A stretch of 64,000 nt of DNA from Rugamonas fusca (GCF_014042365.1 NZ_JACEZS010000005.1:124001-188000), one strand, 5' to 3'. Counted from the stretch's first letter, positions 47,980 through 57,385 are shown. Made by a program: numbers and translations. The notes: generated from the letters alone by a model not told the origin.

Positions 47980-48780
47980 TGTTACTGATCAACAACCAAG
48001 CTGAATTGCGACTTGGAAAATCGTCATCGCGAATCGAGCCCGACAATTCAATCTAGCAAAAAATAATACAAATTAAAGTACTATTTTCGCCATTTTGGTT
48101 TCTTAAGATAAACTGGCTATTGAATATCTATAACAGATAGTATGTTGGATATATCCTCCTTTCATTTTCATTGCCTGCTTTAATGCGATGGCATTGATTC
48201 TCAGTGGTCCGCGGAGGCAAGGTCCTGACACGGTGCGCTCGAGTTGTTATTCAATCAAATGGCCAGTTTATTTGATGGTCTTATATTTTTCATTTCCCCG
48301 CGTTATTTCTGTCTAATGGTTTTATTGTTAATAATACAAACTTATACTGTAAATACTATCATGTGAGAAGAGACGGAAGAATGTTTTTTATAATCGCAGA
48401 GGCTGTTTGCTTAAATTCCCTCAATAGCCGATGTTTCTTGATGTTGAGAGGTTTATTTCTGGGCGGATATTTGAAATTACAAACTTCAACTTATTCATTG
48501 CTCGGTCATTTCATTCTGTTTGGATGGATATTATTCCGCATGGAAATTTTATATTCGACTATATATAGTTCTTATTGGGCAATGCATGCGATTGTGAGGG
48601 AGAAATGCGCCACCATAGCGAACTGCCCGTCCAAGTCTATACGTGGTCGGATATAGCTTTCCGGATGGCAAAAAGTACGTTTTTTGTCAGACGGAATCGG
48701 TCTATGCACCTTCATTAACTTCACCTGTCTACAGAAAGGAAGATGTGCCGCACGGCATCATGCGATGGCTTGATATAAAG
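47980..48780. other. AT-rich intergenic segment without a clear gene
   Basis: About 800 bases at clearly lower GC than both neighbours. A frame at 48363-48656 looks like chance coding in AT-rich DNA. A short frame 48605-48718 (MRHHSELPVQVYTW) has a good ribosome site (GAGGGAG) but only 37 codons and is not recognised. The left edge should hold the promoter of the PEP-CTERM gene. Confidence 0.5.
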
Positions 48781-48841
48781 CAGATATGCCAACATGGACT
48801 ATTCGCCATCGGTCGCCGCTGGGCGCGTCAAAACCGCAACA

Positions 48842-49237
48842 ATGACATCGACTCCATGCACCGCGATGGCCGCCCTGACGGCCGAACAGGCCGAAGTCCT
48901 GGTTCCCATCGAACACTATTTCCTCGGCCATGCCCATGACGATGCGGCCCATATGCGGCTGGCGTTCCTGCCCAGCGCCCACATCGAGTCCATGCGCGAC
49001 GGCCAGTTCACGTCCTGGCCGCTGGATGTGTACTGCGAGCGGTTCAAGGGCGTGCCGGCGGCCGACGAGGCAACGCGCCGCCGCACGGTGGACTGGATCG
49101 ACGTGGCTGGCCTGTCGGCCTGCGCCCGCATCACCCTGGTGCATGGCGCCGTGACCTTCACCGACTATTTCGTGTTGCTCAAAACGGCCGACGGCTGGAA
49201 GATCGCCAACAAGGCATTCCACGGCCGCCCCAGCTGA
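48842..49237 (+). CDS. NTF2-like (lumazine-binding-type) protein
   Basis: 131 residues in the SnoaL/NTF2-like pattern of putative lumazine-binding proteins: VLVPIEHYFLGHAHDDAAHMRLAFLPSA (early helix and cone), VAGLSACARITLVHG and FTDYFVLLKTADGWKIANKAF. No signal peptide. Role unknown. The start is unclear: ATG at 48794, 48842 and 48866 all lack a convincing ribosome site; I use the middle one. Confidence 0.72.
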   Translation: MTSTPCTAMAALTAEQAEVLVPIEHYFLGHAHDDAAHMRLAFLPSAHIESMRDGQFTSWPLDVYCERFKGVPAADEATRRRTVDWIDVAGLSACARITLVHGAVTFTDYFVLLKTADGWKIANKAFHGRPS

Positions 49238-49386
49238 GATTGTCGTTAGTTGTGGCGGCTTGATCCGGCTGTTCAAATGGGTTGTGGCAAAGTCCGGTGC
49301 CCTTGATACACTTGTTACATGCAAGCTGCCAGTGGCCGCTTGCTGCGCTGGCTGGCGACAGCCATGAAGGCAAGGCGAGGTGGCAC

Positions 49387-50847
49387 ATGGCGGAGCTAGC
49401 ACAACCGGAGCAGCCGGTCTTTCTATCGACAGTACCGGCCGGGCCGCGCCAGCGGCGCATGGCGTATGGCGTGGTCATCCTGTCGGTGCTCATCTTCATG
49501 GCCGCGGCCCCGTTCGCCAAGGTGCAGTTGCAGCGCGTGTGGGCCTTCATTCCCGCGTATGAATCGGCACTGGTGATCTGTGATCTGATCACGGCCTCGC
49601 TGTTGTTTGGCCAGTTCCATTCCTTCCAGGTCCGCTCCCTGTACGTGCTCGCCTGCGGCTACCTGTTCACGGCCCTGACGGCCTGTGTGCACCTGCTGAC
49701 CTTCCCTGGGGTATTCGATGCCGGCGGCTTGCTGGGCGCCGGGCCGCAGACGACGGCGTGGCTGTACATGGTGTGGCACGGCGGCTTCCCCCTGTTCGTG
49801 ATCGCCTACGCCCTGCTCAGGCGCAGTCCCGTGGACGACGTGCTGCCCATCCGCCGCACCAGCCTGATGATCGTGCTGGGCGGGCTGCTGGTGTTGGCGG
49901 TGGTGGCGGCGCAAACCCTGCTGGTGACGCGCTTTCAGGCGGTCCTTCCGTCGATTATGGTGGCGGACCGTTACACGCCGGTGATGCTTACCGTGGTGGG
50001 CACGGTTTGGTGCCTGAGCCTGCTGGCGCTGGTGGCCGTCTGGCGCTGCGGCGTGCGCTCGGTGCTGGACTTGTGGCTGATCGTGGTGATGTGGGTCTGG
50101 GTGGTCGATGTGGCGTTGTCGGCCATGCTCAACGGCGGCCGCTTCGACGTGGGGTTCTATGTGGGCCGGCTCTACGGCCTGCTGGCGGCCAGTTTCGTGC
50201 TCATGGTGTTGCTGGCCGAGAGTGGCATGATGTACAGCAGCCTGTTGGACATGATGGAACGGCTGCGCCGCATCAACCTGACGGACGGTTTGACGGGGAT
50301 CACCAACCGGCGCGCGTTCGATGCCGAGCTGCAGCTGGAGTGGCGCCGTGCCCTGCGTGGCCATGCGCCACTGGCGCTGCTCATGATCGACGTGGACTAC
50401 TTCAAGACCTACAACGATACCCATGGCCATGTGGCCGGCGACAGTTGCCTGCGCGCCGTGGCGCAGGCGCTGGCGGGCGCCTCGCACCGGGCCGGTGACA
50501 TGGTGGCACGCTATGGCGGCGAGGAATTTGTCGCGCTCTTGCCGCAGACGGGCCTGGCCGACGCCGAGCTGATCGCCCAGCGCATGCGGCTGGCCGTGGC
50601 GAACCTGGGCATCCCCCATGCCGGCACGGCTGGCTGGCCGCAGGTGACGGTGAGCATAGGCGTGGTGGCGGCCAGTTGCCGCGCGGCTGACACGGAATCG
50701 GGCCAGGCCGGGCAACTGCAACCGCCAGCCACCTTGCTGGTGGAGGCGGCCGACAAGGCCCTGTATGTGGCCAAGGCCGCGGGCCGCAACCGCATCTCCG
50801 CCAATGGCTTGCGCGTGGCCGACACCCATGCACCCCATCCGGCCTGA
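49387..50847 (+). CDS. MASE4-GGDEF diguanylate cyclase
   Basis: 486 residues. The first ~280 hold eight membrane spans of the MASE4 sensor type (FAKVQLQRVWAFIPAYESALVICDLITASLL, split here by motif). The C-terminal GGDEF domain has GGEEF in the active site (ARYGGEEFVALLP) and DGLTGITNRRAFD, so it should make c-di-GMP. No RxxD inhibitory site is seen at the usual place. An upstream in-frame start at 49282 is possible. Confidence 0.9.
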   Translation: MAELAQPEQPVFLSTVPAGPRQRRMAYGVVILSVLIFMAAAPFAKVQLQRVWAFIPAYESALVICDLITASLLFGQFHSFQVRSLYVLACGYLFTALTACVHLLTFPGVFDAGGLLGAGPQTTAWLYMVWHGGFPLFVIAYALLRRSPVDDVLPIRRTSLMIVLGGLLVLAVVAAQTLLVTRFQAVLPSIMVADRYTPVMLTVVGTVWCLSLLALVAVWRCGVRSVLDLWLIVVMWVWVVDVALSAMLNGGRFDVGFYVGRLYGLLAASFVLMVLLAESGMMYSSLLDMMERLRRINLTDGLTGITNRRAFDAELQLEWRRALRGHAPLALLMIDVDYFKTYNDTHGHVAGDSCLRAVAQALAGASHRAGDMVARYGGEEFVALLPQTGLADAELIAQRMRLAVANLGIPHAGTAGWPQVTVSIGVVAASCRAADTESGQAGQLQPPATLLVEAADKALYVAKAAGRNRISANGLRVADTHAPHPA

Positions 50848-50918
50848 CGGCGGCGGAACATTGAAGCAGGTGGCAGGTCTAATCCCTGAGCGCTGATGGT
50901 GGCGCCGGGAGGAGAGGT

Positions 50919-51377
50919 ATGGCCACGGCGAAGGAACAGGATGGCTGGGACGCGCTGGGCGAGCGGCTGCGTGACAAGCGGCGCCATATCGCGGCGTTCA
51001 TCCGCAAGGCCAGCGCGCGCGGTGCGGGGCTGACCAATACCGGCATCGTCGCCAGCGCGCTGGCGGCGGTGCTGACGGCGGCGCCGGCACTGGGTGGTGC
51101 GCGCCTGACGCAGGCGCTCGGCTCGGCTGGCGAGAACAGCCCCAGCTGGCGCATCCTGTGCGCCCTGGCCAGCCTGTGCTCGCTGGTGGCGGCCATCGCC
51201 ACCAATATGCTGCGCAGCCACGACATCGCGGCCCGGCTGGCCAAGGCGCAAGCTGTCGACGCCCGGCTGGAGGGCCTGGAATTATTGGTTGAACTGCGCC
51301 AGCTCACGCTCAAGGACGCCACGGCGCGCTACGAAAGCGCGATACCGGAAGTGGCCTTCATCGCGCCGGAACCGTAG
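50919..51377 (+). CDS. Small two-span membrane protein
   Basis: 152 residues. A polar N-terminus, two hydrophobic spans (TGIVASALAAVLTAAPAL and ILCALASLCSLVAAIATNML), then a helical C-terminus (RLAKAQAVDARLEGLELLVE). The layout is SLATT-like, but I cannot confirm that family. GGAG lies about ten bases before the ATG. It lies between two diguanylate cyclase genes. Confidence 0.65.
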   Translation: MATAKEQDGWDALGERLRDKRRHIAAFIRKASARGAGLTNTGIVASALAAVLTAAPALGGARLTQALGSAGENSPSWRILCALASLCSLVAAIATNMLRSHDIAARLAKAQAVDARLEGLELLVELRQLTLKDATARYESAIPEVAFIAPEP

Positions 51378-51400
51378 CGGCGCCGGCGCGCCAGCTGTGC

Positions 51401-52354
51401 TCAGGCGGCCTCGTCCTGTGCGCGGTCCACCACCACGCAGTCGCGTCCGGCGTGCTTGGCCGCGTACAGGGCGCGGTCGGCCGCGCCCAGCAAGCTCTCC
51501 GCGTCGGCCAGCCGGTTCTTGTCGAAGCTGGCCACGCCGATGCTCATGGTCACGTGGTTGCGCACGGCCGCCGGCGCGTGCGTGATGCCCAGCGCCGCGA
51601 TGCGGGCCCGGATCGCCTCCGCGTGTTGCTGGGCCTGCTGCGGGCCCGTATCGGGCAGCACGGCGGCGAATTCCTCGCCGCCGTAGCGGGCTGCCAGGTC
51701 GGCCGGACGCTGCAGCATGCCGGCGAACGCTTCGGCGACCAGGCTCAGGCAGGCGTCGCCTTGCTGGTGGCCGAAGTGGTCGTTGTAGGCCTTGAAGGAA
51801 TCGATGTCCATCAACAGCAACGACAGTTCGTTGCCGTTGCGGTGCGCGCGCCGCAGTTCGCGGTCCAGCGCCACGTCGAAATGGCGGCGGTTGGCGATGC
51901 CGGTCAGGCCGTCCACGTAGGACTGGGCGCGCAACGCCTCGGCCTGGCCGCGCAACTGGCGCTCGCGGCCCACCGTGGTGCTCACGTCGCTCACTTCGAT
52001 CAGGCAATAGCGCTCCTTGCCTTCCGTGAACGGGGTGACGGACACGCTCTGTTCCATCCGTTCACCGCCCCAGGTGCCGGTGGGGTAGAGCGCGAACGGG
52101 GTGCGGTTCAGCGCCTGCGGCAGCTGGGTGGGCAGGTTGTTGACCAGGGCCGTGTGCACGGCTTGCTCGAGCCGCTGGCCGCGCAATTCCGGGATCAGGT
52201 CGAACAGTTCATTGCCTTGCACGCGGCTGGCGGACCAGCCCGAGTGGCTGGCCATCCACTGGTTCCACAGCACGATCTGCTGGCTGGCATCGAGCACCAC
52301 CAGGCCCAGGTTGGCCAGGCCCAGCACGCGTTCGAACAGCTTGGGATGGATCAT
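51401..52354 (-). CDS. PAS-GGDEF diguanylate cyclase
   Basis: 317 residues. An N-terminal PAS domain (LGLANLGLVVLDASQQIVLWNQWM) is followed by a GGDEF domain with DGLTGIANRRHFD and active site AARYGGEEFAAVLP. It should make c-di-GMP in the cytoplasm in response to the PAS signal. No membrane span. Convergent with the small membrane protein. Confidence 0.92.
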   Translation of the reverse strand: MIHPKLFERVLGLANLGLVVLDASQQIVLWNQWMASHSGWSASRVQGNELFDLIPELRGQRLEQAVHTALVNNLPTQLPQALNRTPFALYPTGTWGGERMEQSVSVTPFTEGKERYCLIEVSDVSTTVGRERQLRGQAEALRAQSYVDGLTGIANRRHFDVALDRELRRAHRNGNELSLLLMDIDSFKAYNDHFGHQQGDACLSLVAEAFAGMLQRPADLAARYGGEEFAAVLPDTGPQQAQQHAEAIRARIAALGITHAPAAVRNHVTMSIGVASFDKNRLADAESLLGAADRALYAAKHAGRDCVVVDRAQDEAA

Positions 52355-52492
52355 GGGCGGACCTCCAGGGGATGGCGGGCGGGCAGGGGACGGATGGCTT
52401 CTTGCATGCGGTTCTTCCAGACGGGAACAGGTTGCGTCAATGGCTAGTGCAACATTGCAAGATTATATGCGCTTGGGGGCGGGCTGCGGGGC

Positions 52493-53674
52493 TTAGTTGC
52501 GCAAGGCGGCGGGGCCGCCGCGCGCTTTGCGGCGCCCCAGCCACAGCACCAGGCCGGTGATCATGAAGGCCAGCGGCGCCAGTCCGGACAAGGACACCAG
52601 CAGCCGCCCCGCCAGCCCGAACGCCTCGCCCGTATGGAGCGGGAATTGCCAGTTGAGGAAGGCGTCGCCGGGGGCGGCGGCCAGCGGATCGCGCACGCGC
52701 AGCACGGCGCCGCTGTAGGCATCGACGCTGATGCGGGTACTGCCGTCGCCGGCGCGGATTTCACCGGGCTGGCGCAGGCGGATTTCGTAGGGCGCCCTGG
52801 CTGAGCCCAGCGACAGGCGCGACAGGCGGCCTTGCGGCATTTGCCGCTGGGCCGCTTCCAGCGCCGCCGCCACGCCGATCGTCTGGCGGCCCGCGGCCGG
52901 TCCGTTGGCGGCCTTGGCCTCATGTTCCAGCGTCGCCACCGCCCCCACCACCGGACGCACCCAGTCGGGCAGGTTCATCGCCATGCCGGTGAAGCCCAGC
53001 ACGGCCAGTACCGGCGTCAGGAAAAAGCCGGCCGAGCGGTGCAGGCTGTAGTGGAACTGGCGCGACGTGGGCGCGCCCCGCACGCTCACGGCCTTGCGCA
53101 GGCTGGCCAGCGTGGGTTTCGGCCACCACAGCACCAGGCCCAGCAGCGATGTCAGCGTCAGCAGCAGGCCGGCGATGCCGGTCACGGTCTTGCCGACCTC
53201 GCCCGCGAACAGGTAACGGTGCAGGTGGAACAGGGCAGGCATCAACAGTGGACGCGACAGCCCGAATTCGCCGTAGTTGCGCTCACCCAGGATGGCCAGC
53301 GTGTAGCGGTCCAGCATGACCTGGCGTGGCCTGGGCATGGCGAAGCTGCCCCGGTTCTTGGCGGGCTTGCGGTACCAGGCCACGTAGACCTCGTCCGCCG
53401 CGTACGGCAGTTGCAGCAGCGTGGGCTGGCCGTAACCGGGCGCGGCGGCCAGGCGCTCGACGGCGGCCTGCACCTGGGCCGGCGTGGGCGCCACGTCCTC
53501 CTTGCCGGCCGCGCCGCGCGAACGCAGCAGGGCGGGATTGAGCGCGCCATCGAGTTCATCGGTCCAGGCGATGGCCGCGCCGGTCAGGCCGGCCAGCACG
53601 AAGATCGCCCCGAAGACCAGGGACACATACAGGTGTAGCGTGCGCAGCCGCGCACGCAGCAAACCAGTCAGCAT
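52493..53674 (-). CDS. PepSY-associated membrane protein (iron-regulated)
   Basis: 393 residues with four membrane spans and PepSY-like periplasmic regions: an early span (YVSLVFGAIFVLAGLTGAAIAW), GIAGLLLTLTSLLGLVLWWP in the middle, and a last span before the basic end LGRRKARGG. Such proteins accompany ferric-siderophore receptors and are proposed to reduce ferric chelates. It diverges from the TonB receptor gene across a shared Fur box. Confidence 0.88.
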   Translation of the reverse strand: MLTGLLRARLRTLHLYVSLVFGAIFVLAGLTGAAIAWTDELDGALNPALLRSRGAAGKEDVAPTPAQVQAAVERLAAAPGYGQPTLLQLPYAADEVYVAWYRKPAKNRGSFAMPRPRQVMLDRYTLAILGERNYGEFGLSRPLLMPALFHLHRYLFAGEVGKTVTGIAGLLLTLTSLLGLVLWWPKPTLASLRKAVSVRGAPTSRQFHYSLHRSAGFFLTPVLAVLGFTGMAMNLPDWVRPVVGAVATLEHEAKAANGPAAGRQTIGVAAALEAAQRQMPQGRLSRLSLGSARAPYEIRLRQPGEIRAGDGSTRISVDAYSGAVLRVRDPLAAAPGDAFLNWQFPLHTGEAFGLAGRLLVSLSGLAPLAFMITGLVLWLGRRKARGGPAALRN

Positions 53675-53710
53675 ATTTTCTTGGCAGTAGTAAAAATTGC
53701 TTGAGATTAT

Positions 53711-53731
53711 AAATGATAATCATTATCATTT
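53711..53731. promoter_or_regulatory. Fur box between PepSY and TonB-receptor genes
   Basis: A palindrome with ten-base arms around a single centre base; its core is TGATAATCATTATCA. It matches the 7-1-7 form of the Fur consensus exactly. It lies 37 bases from the PepSY start and 38 bases from the receptor start, so iron-loaded Fur should repress both. Confidence 0.9.
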
Positions 53732-53768
53732 GCGTTTCTGTTTGTATCATTTTGTAGAGGAGTGAAGT

Positions 53769-55895
53769 ATGACCACGCTGCATCCCCTGGCCCGTGCCGT
53801 TGCACTGGCATGTCTGGTCTTGTCCGGCGGCGCGGCGCTGGCGCAGAGCGCCGATGAGCCGGTCAAGGAGGTCGTCGTGACGGCGACCCGCAACAGCAAG
53901 AGCGTGGACAGGATTCCGGGCGCCGTCAGCGTGATTTCGCAACAAGAGCTGGCTACCCAATACCTGCTGGCCGACGATCCGTCGGCGGCGCTGGCCACCT
54001 ACATTCCCGGCTACGCGCCGAGCCGCCAGAAAATGAGTTCCACCGGCGAATCGCTGCGTGGGCGCAACGCGCTGATCCTGCTGGACGGCGTGCCGCAAAC
54101 CAACCCGCTGCGCGGCGGCATGCGCGAAGGCTATATGGCCGATACCGCCATCATCGAGCGGGTGGAGGTGATCAACGGCGCCTCGGCCATGCAGGGCATG
54201 GGCGCCACCGGCGGCATCATCAACTACATCACCAGGTCGCCGAAGGCCGATGGCACGACGCAGTCGGTCAACGTGCGCATGGCCTCCCAGTTGCGCGGCG
54301 ACAGCCTGGACTGGAAGACCGGCTACAGCCTGCAGCACAAAGCAGGCGACTTCGACCTGCTGGCCTTCGGCGGCATCCAGCGGCGCGGTCTCGGCTACGA
54401 TGGCAATGGCCGCGCGCTGGGCATCGAAACCGTGCAAGGCGACACCATGGACTCCCAGGGCACCGACCTGTTCTTCAAGATCGGCAGGAATATCGGCGAC
54501 CAGCGCCTGCAGCTGACCATCAACCGCTTCCGCATGGCAGGCGAGGGCGACTATGCGCCGGTCAATGCCAACTTTGCGGCAGGCATCCCCACCAGTTCCA
54601 CGGCCGGCACGCCGCCAGGCGCGGCGCCGCGCAACAAGGTGGAAACCAGCAGCCTGGAATACCGCCACAACGATCTGCTGGGCGGCAGCTTCAACGCCCA
54701 GGTGTTCAAGCAGGATTTCGCCGCGCTGTATGGCGCCACCAATACGTCGACGTTCCAGGATACGGCGATCGCGCCGAAAGACACGCTGTACGACCAGTCG
54801 GAAGTGGTCGCCAACAAGCATGGCGTCAAGCTGACCTATGTGCGGCCCGATACGCTGGTCGCGGGGCTGGAATTGACGGCCGGCCTGGATTACCTGCGCG
54901 ACCGCACCAGGCAGTGGCTGGCCGGCACCGGGCGCACCTGGGTGCCGACGCTGGACTTCACGTCGCTGGCCCCGTTCACGCAACTTGAATATGAAATCGG
55001 GCCACTGACCGTGCGCGGCGGGGTGCGCCATGAGGATGCGAAACTCAGCGTCGGCACGTACACCACGCTGGCCGCCTACAACAGCCGCGTGGTGCAGGGC
55101 GGTGAGCGTTCGTTCACCAAGGACGTGAAAAATATTGGCGCGGTGTGGCGCTTCAGTCCGAACTGGTCGGCCTTCTTGTCCAGCGCGGAAGGCTTCGGCC
55201 TGCCCGACGTGGGCCTGGTACTGCGTGCCGTGAAACTGCCGGGGCAATCGGTGGCGACGCTGTTCGACATGGAACCCATCATCACGCGCAACAATGAGGT
55301 CGGCGTGAACTGGCGCGGCGCGATGGGCAGCCTGGGCGCATCATTCTACGATTCGCGCTCCAGGCTCGGCAGCGTACTGCGCGTCAATGCCGCCGGCATC
55401 GGCCAGCTCGACCGCGTGCCGACGACGGTGCGCGGCTGGGAAGTGTCGGGCGAGCTGCGCGCGTCGAAGCAATTGTCGGCGTTTGGTTCCTACGCGCGCA
55501 CCATGGGCAAAACCGCCACTGCCGCCGGCGCGCCGATGGATGTGGCGCCGGGCGCGCGCTCGCAAGGCCCGGACAAGCTGGTGGCCGGCGCCAACTGGCG
55601 CGTCATGCCGAAGGCGAATGTGCGCTTGCAGGCGATCACGTTGTTCGACCGCGATATCAACATCGGCCGCGTGGTCGGCACCAGCAACCTGGAGGAGCAT
55701 TTCAAGGGCTACACGCTGGTGGACCTGGCGCTCAACCATGATGTCGCATGGGGCAAGCTGGGGGTGGGGGTAGAGAACCTGGCCGACCGCCAGTACATTG
55801 GCTACTATCCGCAGTCGGCCAGCTACAAGGATGCGAGCGCGTATTTCGCGGGCCGGGGGCGGACTTTGTCGGTGAGCTTGACGCGCAGTTTCTAG
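53769..55895 (+). CDS. TonB-dependent siderophore receptor
   Basis: 708-residue outer-membrane receptor. Signal peptide (LARAVALACLVLSGGAALA, then QSADE), TonB-box-like KEVVVTATR, plug domain with LRGRNALILLDGVPQTNPLRG and GASAMQGMGATGGIINYITRS, and a 22-strand barrel ending in Phe (LSVSLTRSF). It imports a ferric chelate with TonB energy. The ligand is not known. Expression should be iron-repressed. Confidence 0.93.
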   Translation: MTTLHPLARAVALACLVLSGGAALAQSADEPVKEVVVTATRNSKSVDRIPGAVSVISQQELATQYLLADDPSAALATYIPGYAPSRQKMSSTGESLRGRNALILLDGVPQTNPLRGGMREGYMADTAIIERVEVINGASAMQGMGATGGIINYITRSPKADGTTQSVNVRMASQLRGDSLDWKTGYSLQHKAGDFDLLAFGGIQRRGLGYDGNGRALGIETVQGDTMDSQGTDLFFKIGRNIGDQRLQLTINRFRMAGEGDYAPVNANFAAGIPTSSTAGTPPGAAPRNKVETSSLEYRHNDLLGGSFNAQVFKQDFAALYGATNTSTFQDTAIAPKDTLYDQSEVVANKHGVKLTYVRPDTLVAGLELTAGLDYLRDRTRQWLAGTGRTWVPTLDFTSLAPFTQLEYEIGPLTVRGGVRHEDAKLSVGTYTTLAAYNSRVVQGGERSFTKDVKNIGAVWRFSPNWSAFLSSAEGFGLPDVGLVLRAVKLPGQSVATLFDMEPIITRNNEVGVNWRGAMGSLGASFYDSRSRLGSVLRVNAAGIGQLDRVPTTVRGWEVSGELRASKQLSAFGSYARTMGKTATAAGAPMDVAPGARSQGPDKLVAGANWRVMPKANVRLQAITLFDRDINIGRVVGTSNLEEHFKGYTLVDLALNHDVAWGKLGVGVENLADRQYIGYYPQSASYKDASAYFAGRGRTLSVSLTRSF

Positions 55896-56082
55896 GCGAG
55901 GCTGTGGCAGCGCGCATTGGCCCGCAGGTTTCGCGAGTTTGCACATGGGCTGCCTTGATGGGGACGTTCAATGACCTAGTGGATTAATGCCGTCGTATTT
56001 GGCAGAGGAAAAACGAGGGGACTCACAATGTACAAAATCTTCTCGTGAGTTAAGCGAAAGCCTCAAAGCTGCGTTACGGCTG

Positions 56083-56201
56083 GGCTCGCCGTGAGCCGCT
56101 GACGCGGCGCGAAATCGCGTTGCGATTTCGGGAATGGATGAATCGGAGAGCCGCCCGCTTGCAAGCGGGCGTCGTTCCGCTGGCAGGCCGCATGCGGCCT
56201 G
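56083..56201. repeat. Array of perfect hairpins after the TonB-receptor gene
   Basis: Four separate palindromes: GGCTC/GAGCC (56083-56097); CGAAATCGC/GCGATTTCG with loop GTT (56110-56130); GCCCGCTTGCAAGCGGGC (56153-56170); CAGGCCGCATGCGGCCTG (56184-56201). The whole gap 55896-56466 has no convincing gene. Confidence 0.6.
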
Positions 56202-56268
56202 AAACCCCAGCTCCACCCCGCGTCCGGCTGCGCCGTCCGCGGATGCGGTTTCCGCCGTCTCTGCGCTG

Positions 56269-56324
56269 CCGAACAAAAAAAGAGGGGCCCAAGCTTGCGC
56301 TTGGGCCCCTCTTTTTTTGTTCGG
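56269..56324 (-). terminator. Strong bidirectional terminator near the island edge
   Basis: A perfect 26-base inverted repeat (56269-56294 and 56299-56324) with loop TTGC; the stem core is GGGGCCCAAGC and its outer part pairs A7 with T7. The orientation is set here as minus because a tRNA-end-like sequence lies directly on its right. Confidence 0.75.
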
Positions 56325-56349
56325 TGGTGGGACGGCGGGAATCGTACTC
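56325..56349 (-). other. tRNA 3'-end-like remnant, possible attachment site
   Basis: On the minus strand the sequence CGATTCCCGCCGTCCCACCA (56344-56325) resembles the T-loop, acceptor strand and CCA end of a tRNA or tmRNA. The part that would be upstream does not fold as a tRNA, and the spacing from T-loop to CCA is one base short. It marks the point where base composition changes. Confidence 0.35.
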
Positions 56350-56412
56350 GATGAAAAAATATATTTATAATCAATATGTTGCATTATTTTTCATCGGGTT
56401 CGACTTCTTCTG

Positions 56413-56432
56413 TACCCCCAAAAATACCCCCA
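56413..56432. repeat. Direct repeat TACCCCCA at the island edge
   Basis: TACCCCCA occurs at 56413-56420 and 56425-56432, separated by AAAA. Paired G/C-rich motifs of this kind are often found next to attachment sites used by P4-type integrases. Confidence 0.4.
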
Positions 56433-56466
56433 GCAATATTGCATGGGGTTGGATGTCGTAGGACAT

Positions 56467-57252
56467 CTAGCGCGAAATACTACTTCGGCCACTACCAGCG
56501 ACAAGCTGTTGTAATTGCTCGATGCTCAGCCATTTTCTTCTGCTGTGCACAATCCGGTGGCAACTCGCACACAGTATCGCTAGATCACTGAACTTGGTCT
56601 TGTCGCCGGGTTGTAATGTATGAACAGGCCGTCTGTGATGCACGTCCATCACGTCAGCAAATTCGATCCCGTACTTATCAGCCGCTTCTAAGCCGCATCC
56701 TTCACAAGCTAGGCTACCTTTCTTCGCCCGCACATGTTCCTTGAACTTACGTACAAGGAGCCTACTCCGTTCTCGACTCCTGTGAACGCGAGTCAATAAT
56801 TTCCCTTCTTCTGCCTCTACAAATCCATCGTCGTCGTCTCCTGCTAGCTCTGGCATCGACGCTGGGGTAGCAATAAAAGCAAGTATTCTTGCTACCGTTG
56901 CATTAAGGAGTGCTTCATCGTACGCAAACAAATTCCATACCAGTTGCTCGTCTTTATTGTTTCGCGTTAAGCCTGCCTTTCCTCGTACGAGATAGTCCGG
57001 GTCTATGCTCAAAAAGTTCATCAGTTTCATGTAGACACCATTGGCATTCCTGAACGTACTTGAGTTGCCAGAACATCCTGCCAGGTCATTAAGTTGCGTT
57101 GACAACTGCTTTACCTCGGGACCATTTTTCAATGGAAGCTTGGGGCGATGCGTCAAATACAAATTCAGGGCCAATATCAATTCCTCCCGACTCCAAGGAG
57201 GATTTTTTTGGGTAGGAGGAAACGGCCACTCTAGCGGTTCAACGGACGGCAT
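56467..57252 (-). CDS. HNH endonuclease, McrA-like
   Basis: 261 residues. The C-terminal HNH domain has zinc cysteines in CEGC (183, 186) and CASC (228, 231), catalytic VHHRRPVH (His205/His206) and CHRIVH. The N-terminal segment NPPWSREELILALNLYL resembles the specificity part of McrA-like type IV restriction enzymes that cut modified DNA. First gene inside the island; lower GC than the chromosome. It is not next to a methyltransferase. Confidence 0.82.
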   Translation of the reverse strand: MPSVEPLEWPFPPTQKNPPWSREELILALNLYLTHRPKLPLKNGPEVKQLSTQLNDLAGCSGNSSTFRNANGVYMKLMNFLSIDPDYLVRGKAGLTRNNKDEQLVWNLFAYDEALLNATVARILAFIATPASMPELAGDDDDGFVEAEEGKLLTRVHRSRERSRLLVRKFKEHVRAKKGSLACEGCGLEAADKYGIEFADVMDVHHRRPVHTLQPGDKTKFSDLAILCASCHRIVHSRRKWLSIEQLQQLVAGSGRSSISR

Positions 57253-57385
57253 AGTACTCGGTCAGCTTTGGTCAAGACGCCACTCTACGTGTTAAGCAAG
57301 AAAATGTCACCTGCTAGTTGCATAGTCGAAGGGTATGAAAATGCGTCCTGTCCTGCTGGGCAATAGGTTGGTTCTGTAGAATTGA

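Noticed and set aside
48363-48656. Open frame of 97 residues
   Set aside because: AT-rich chance frame with no ribosome site, odd composition and no recognisable domain.
56325-56349. A complete tRNA gene
   Set aside because: Only the 3' end resembles a tRNA; no anticodon or D arm is present next to it, so only a remnant is reported.
56063-56374. Several overlapping frames in both strands across the palindromes
   Set aside because: They read through perfect hairpins and a terminator and have no domain; the region is treated as non-coding.
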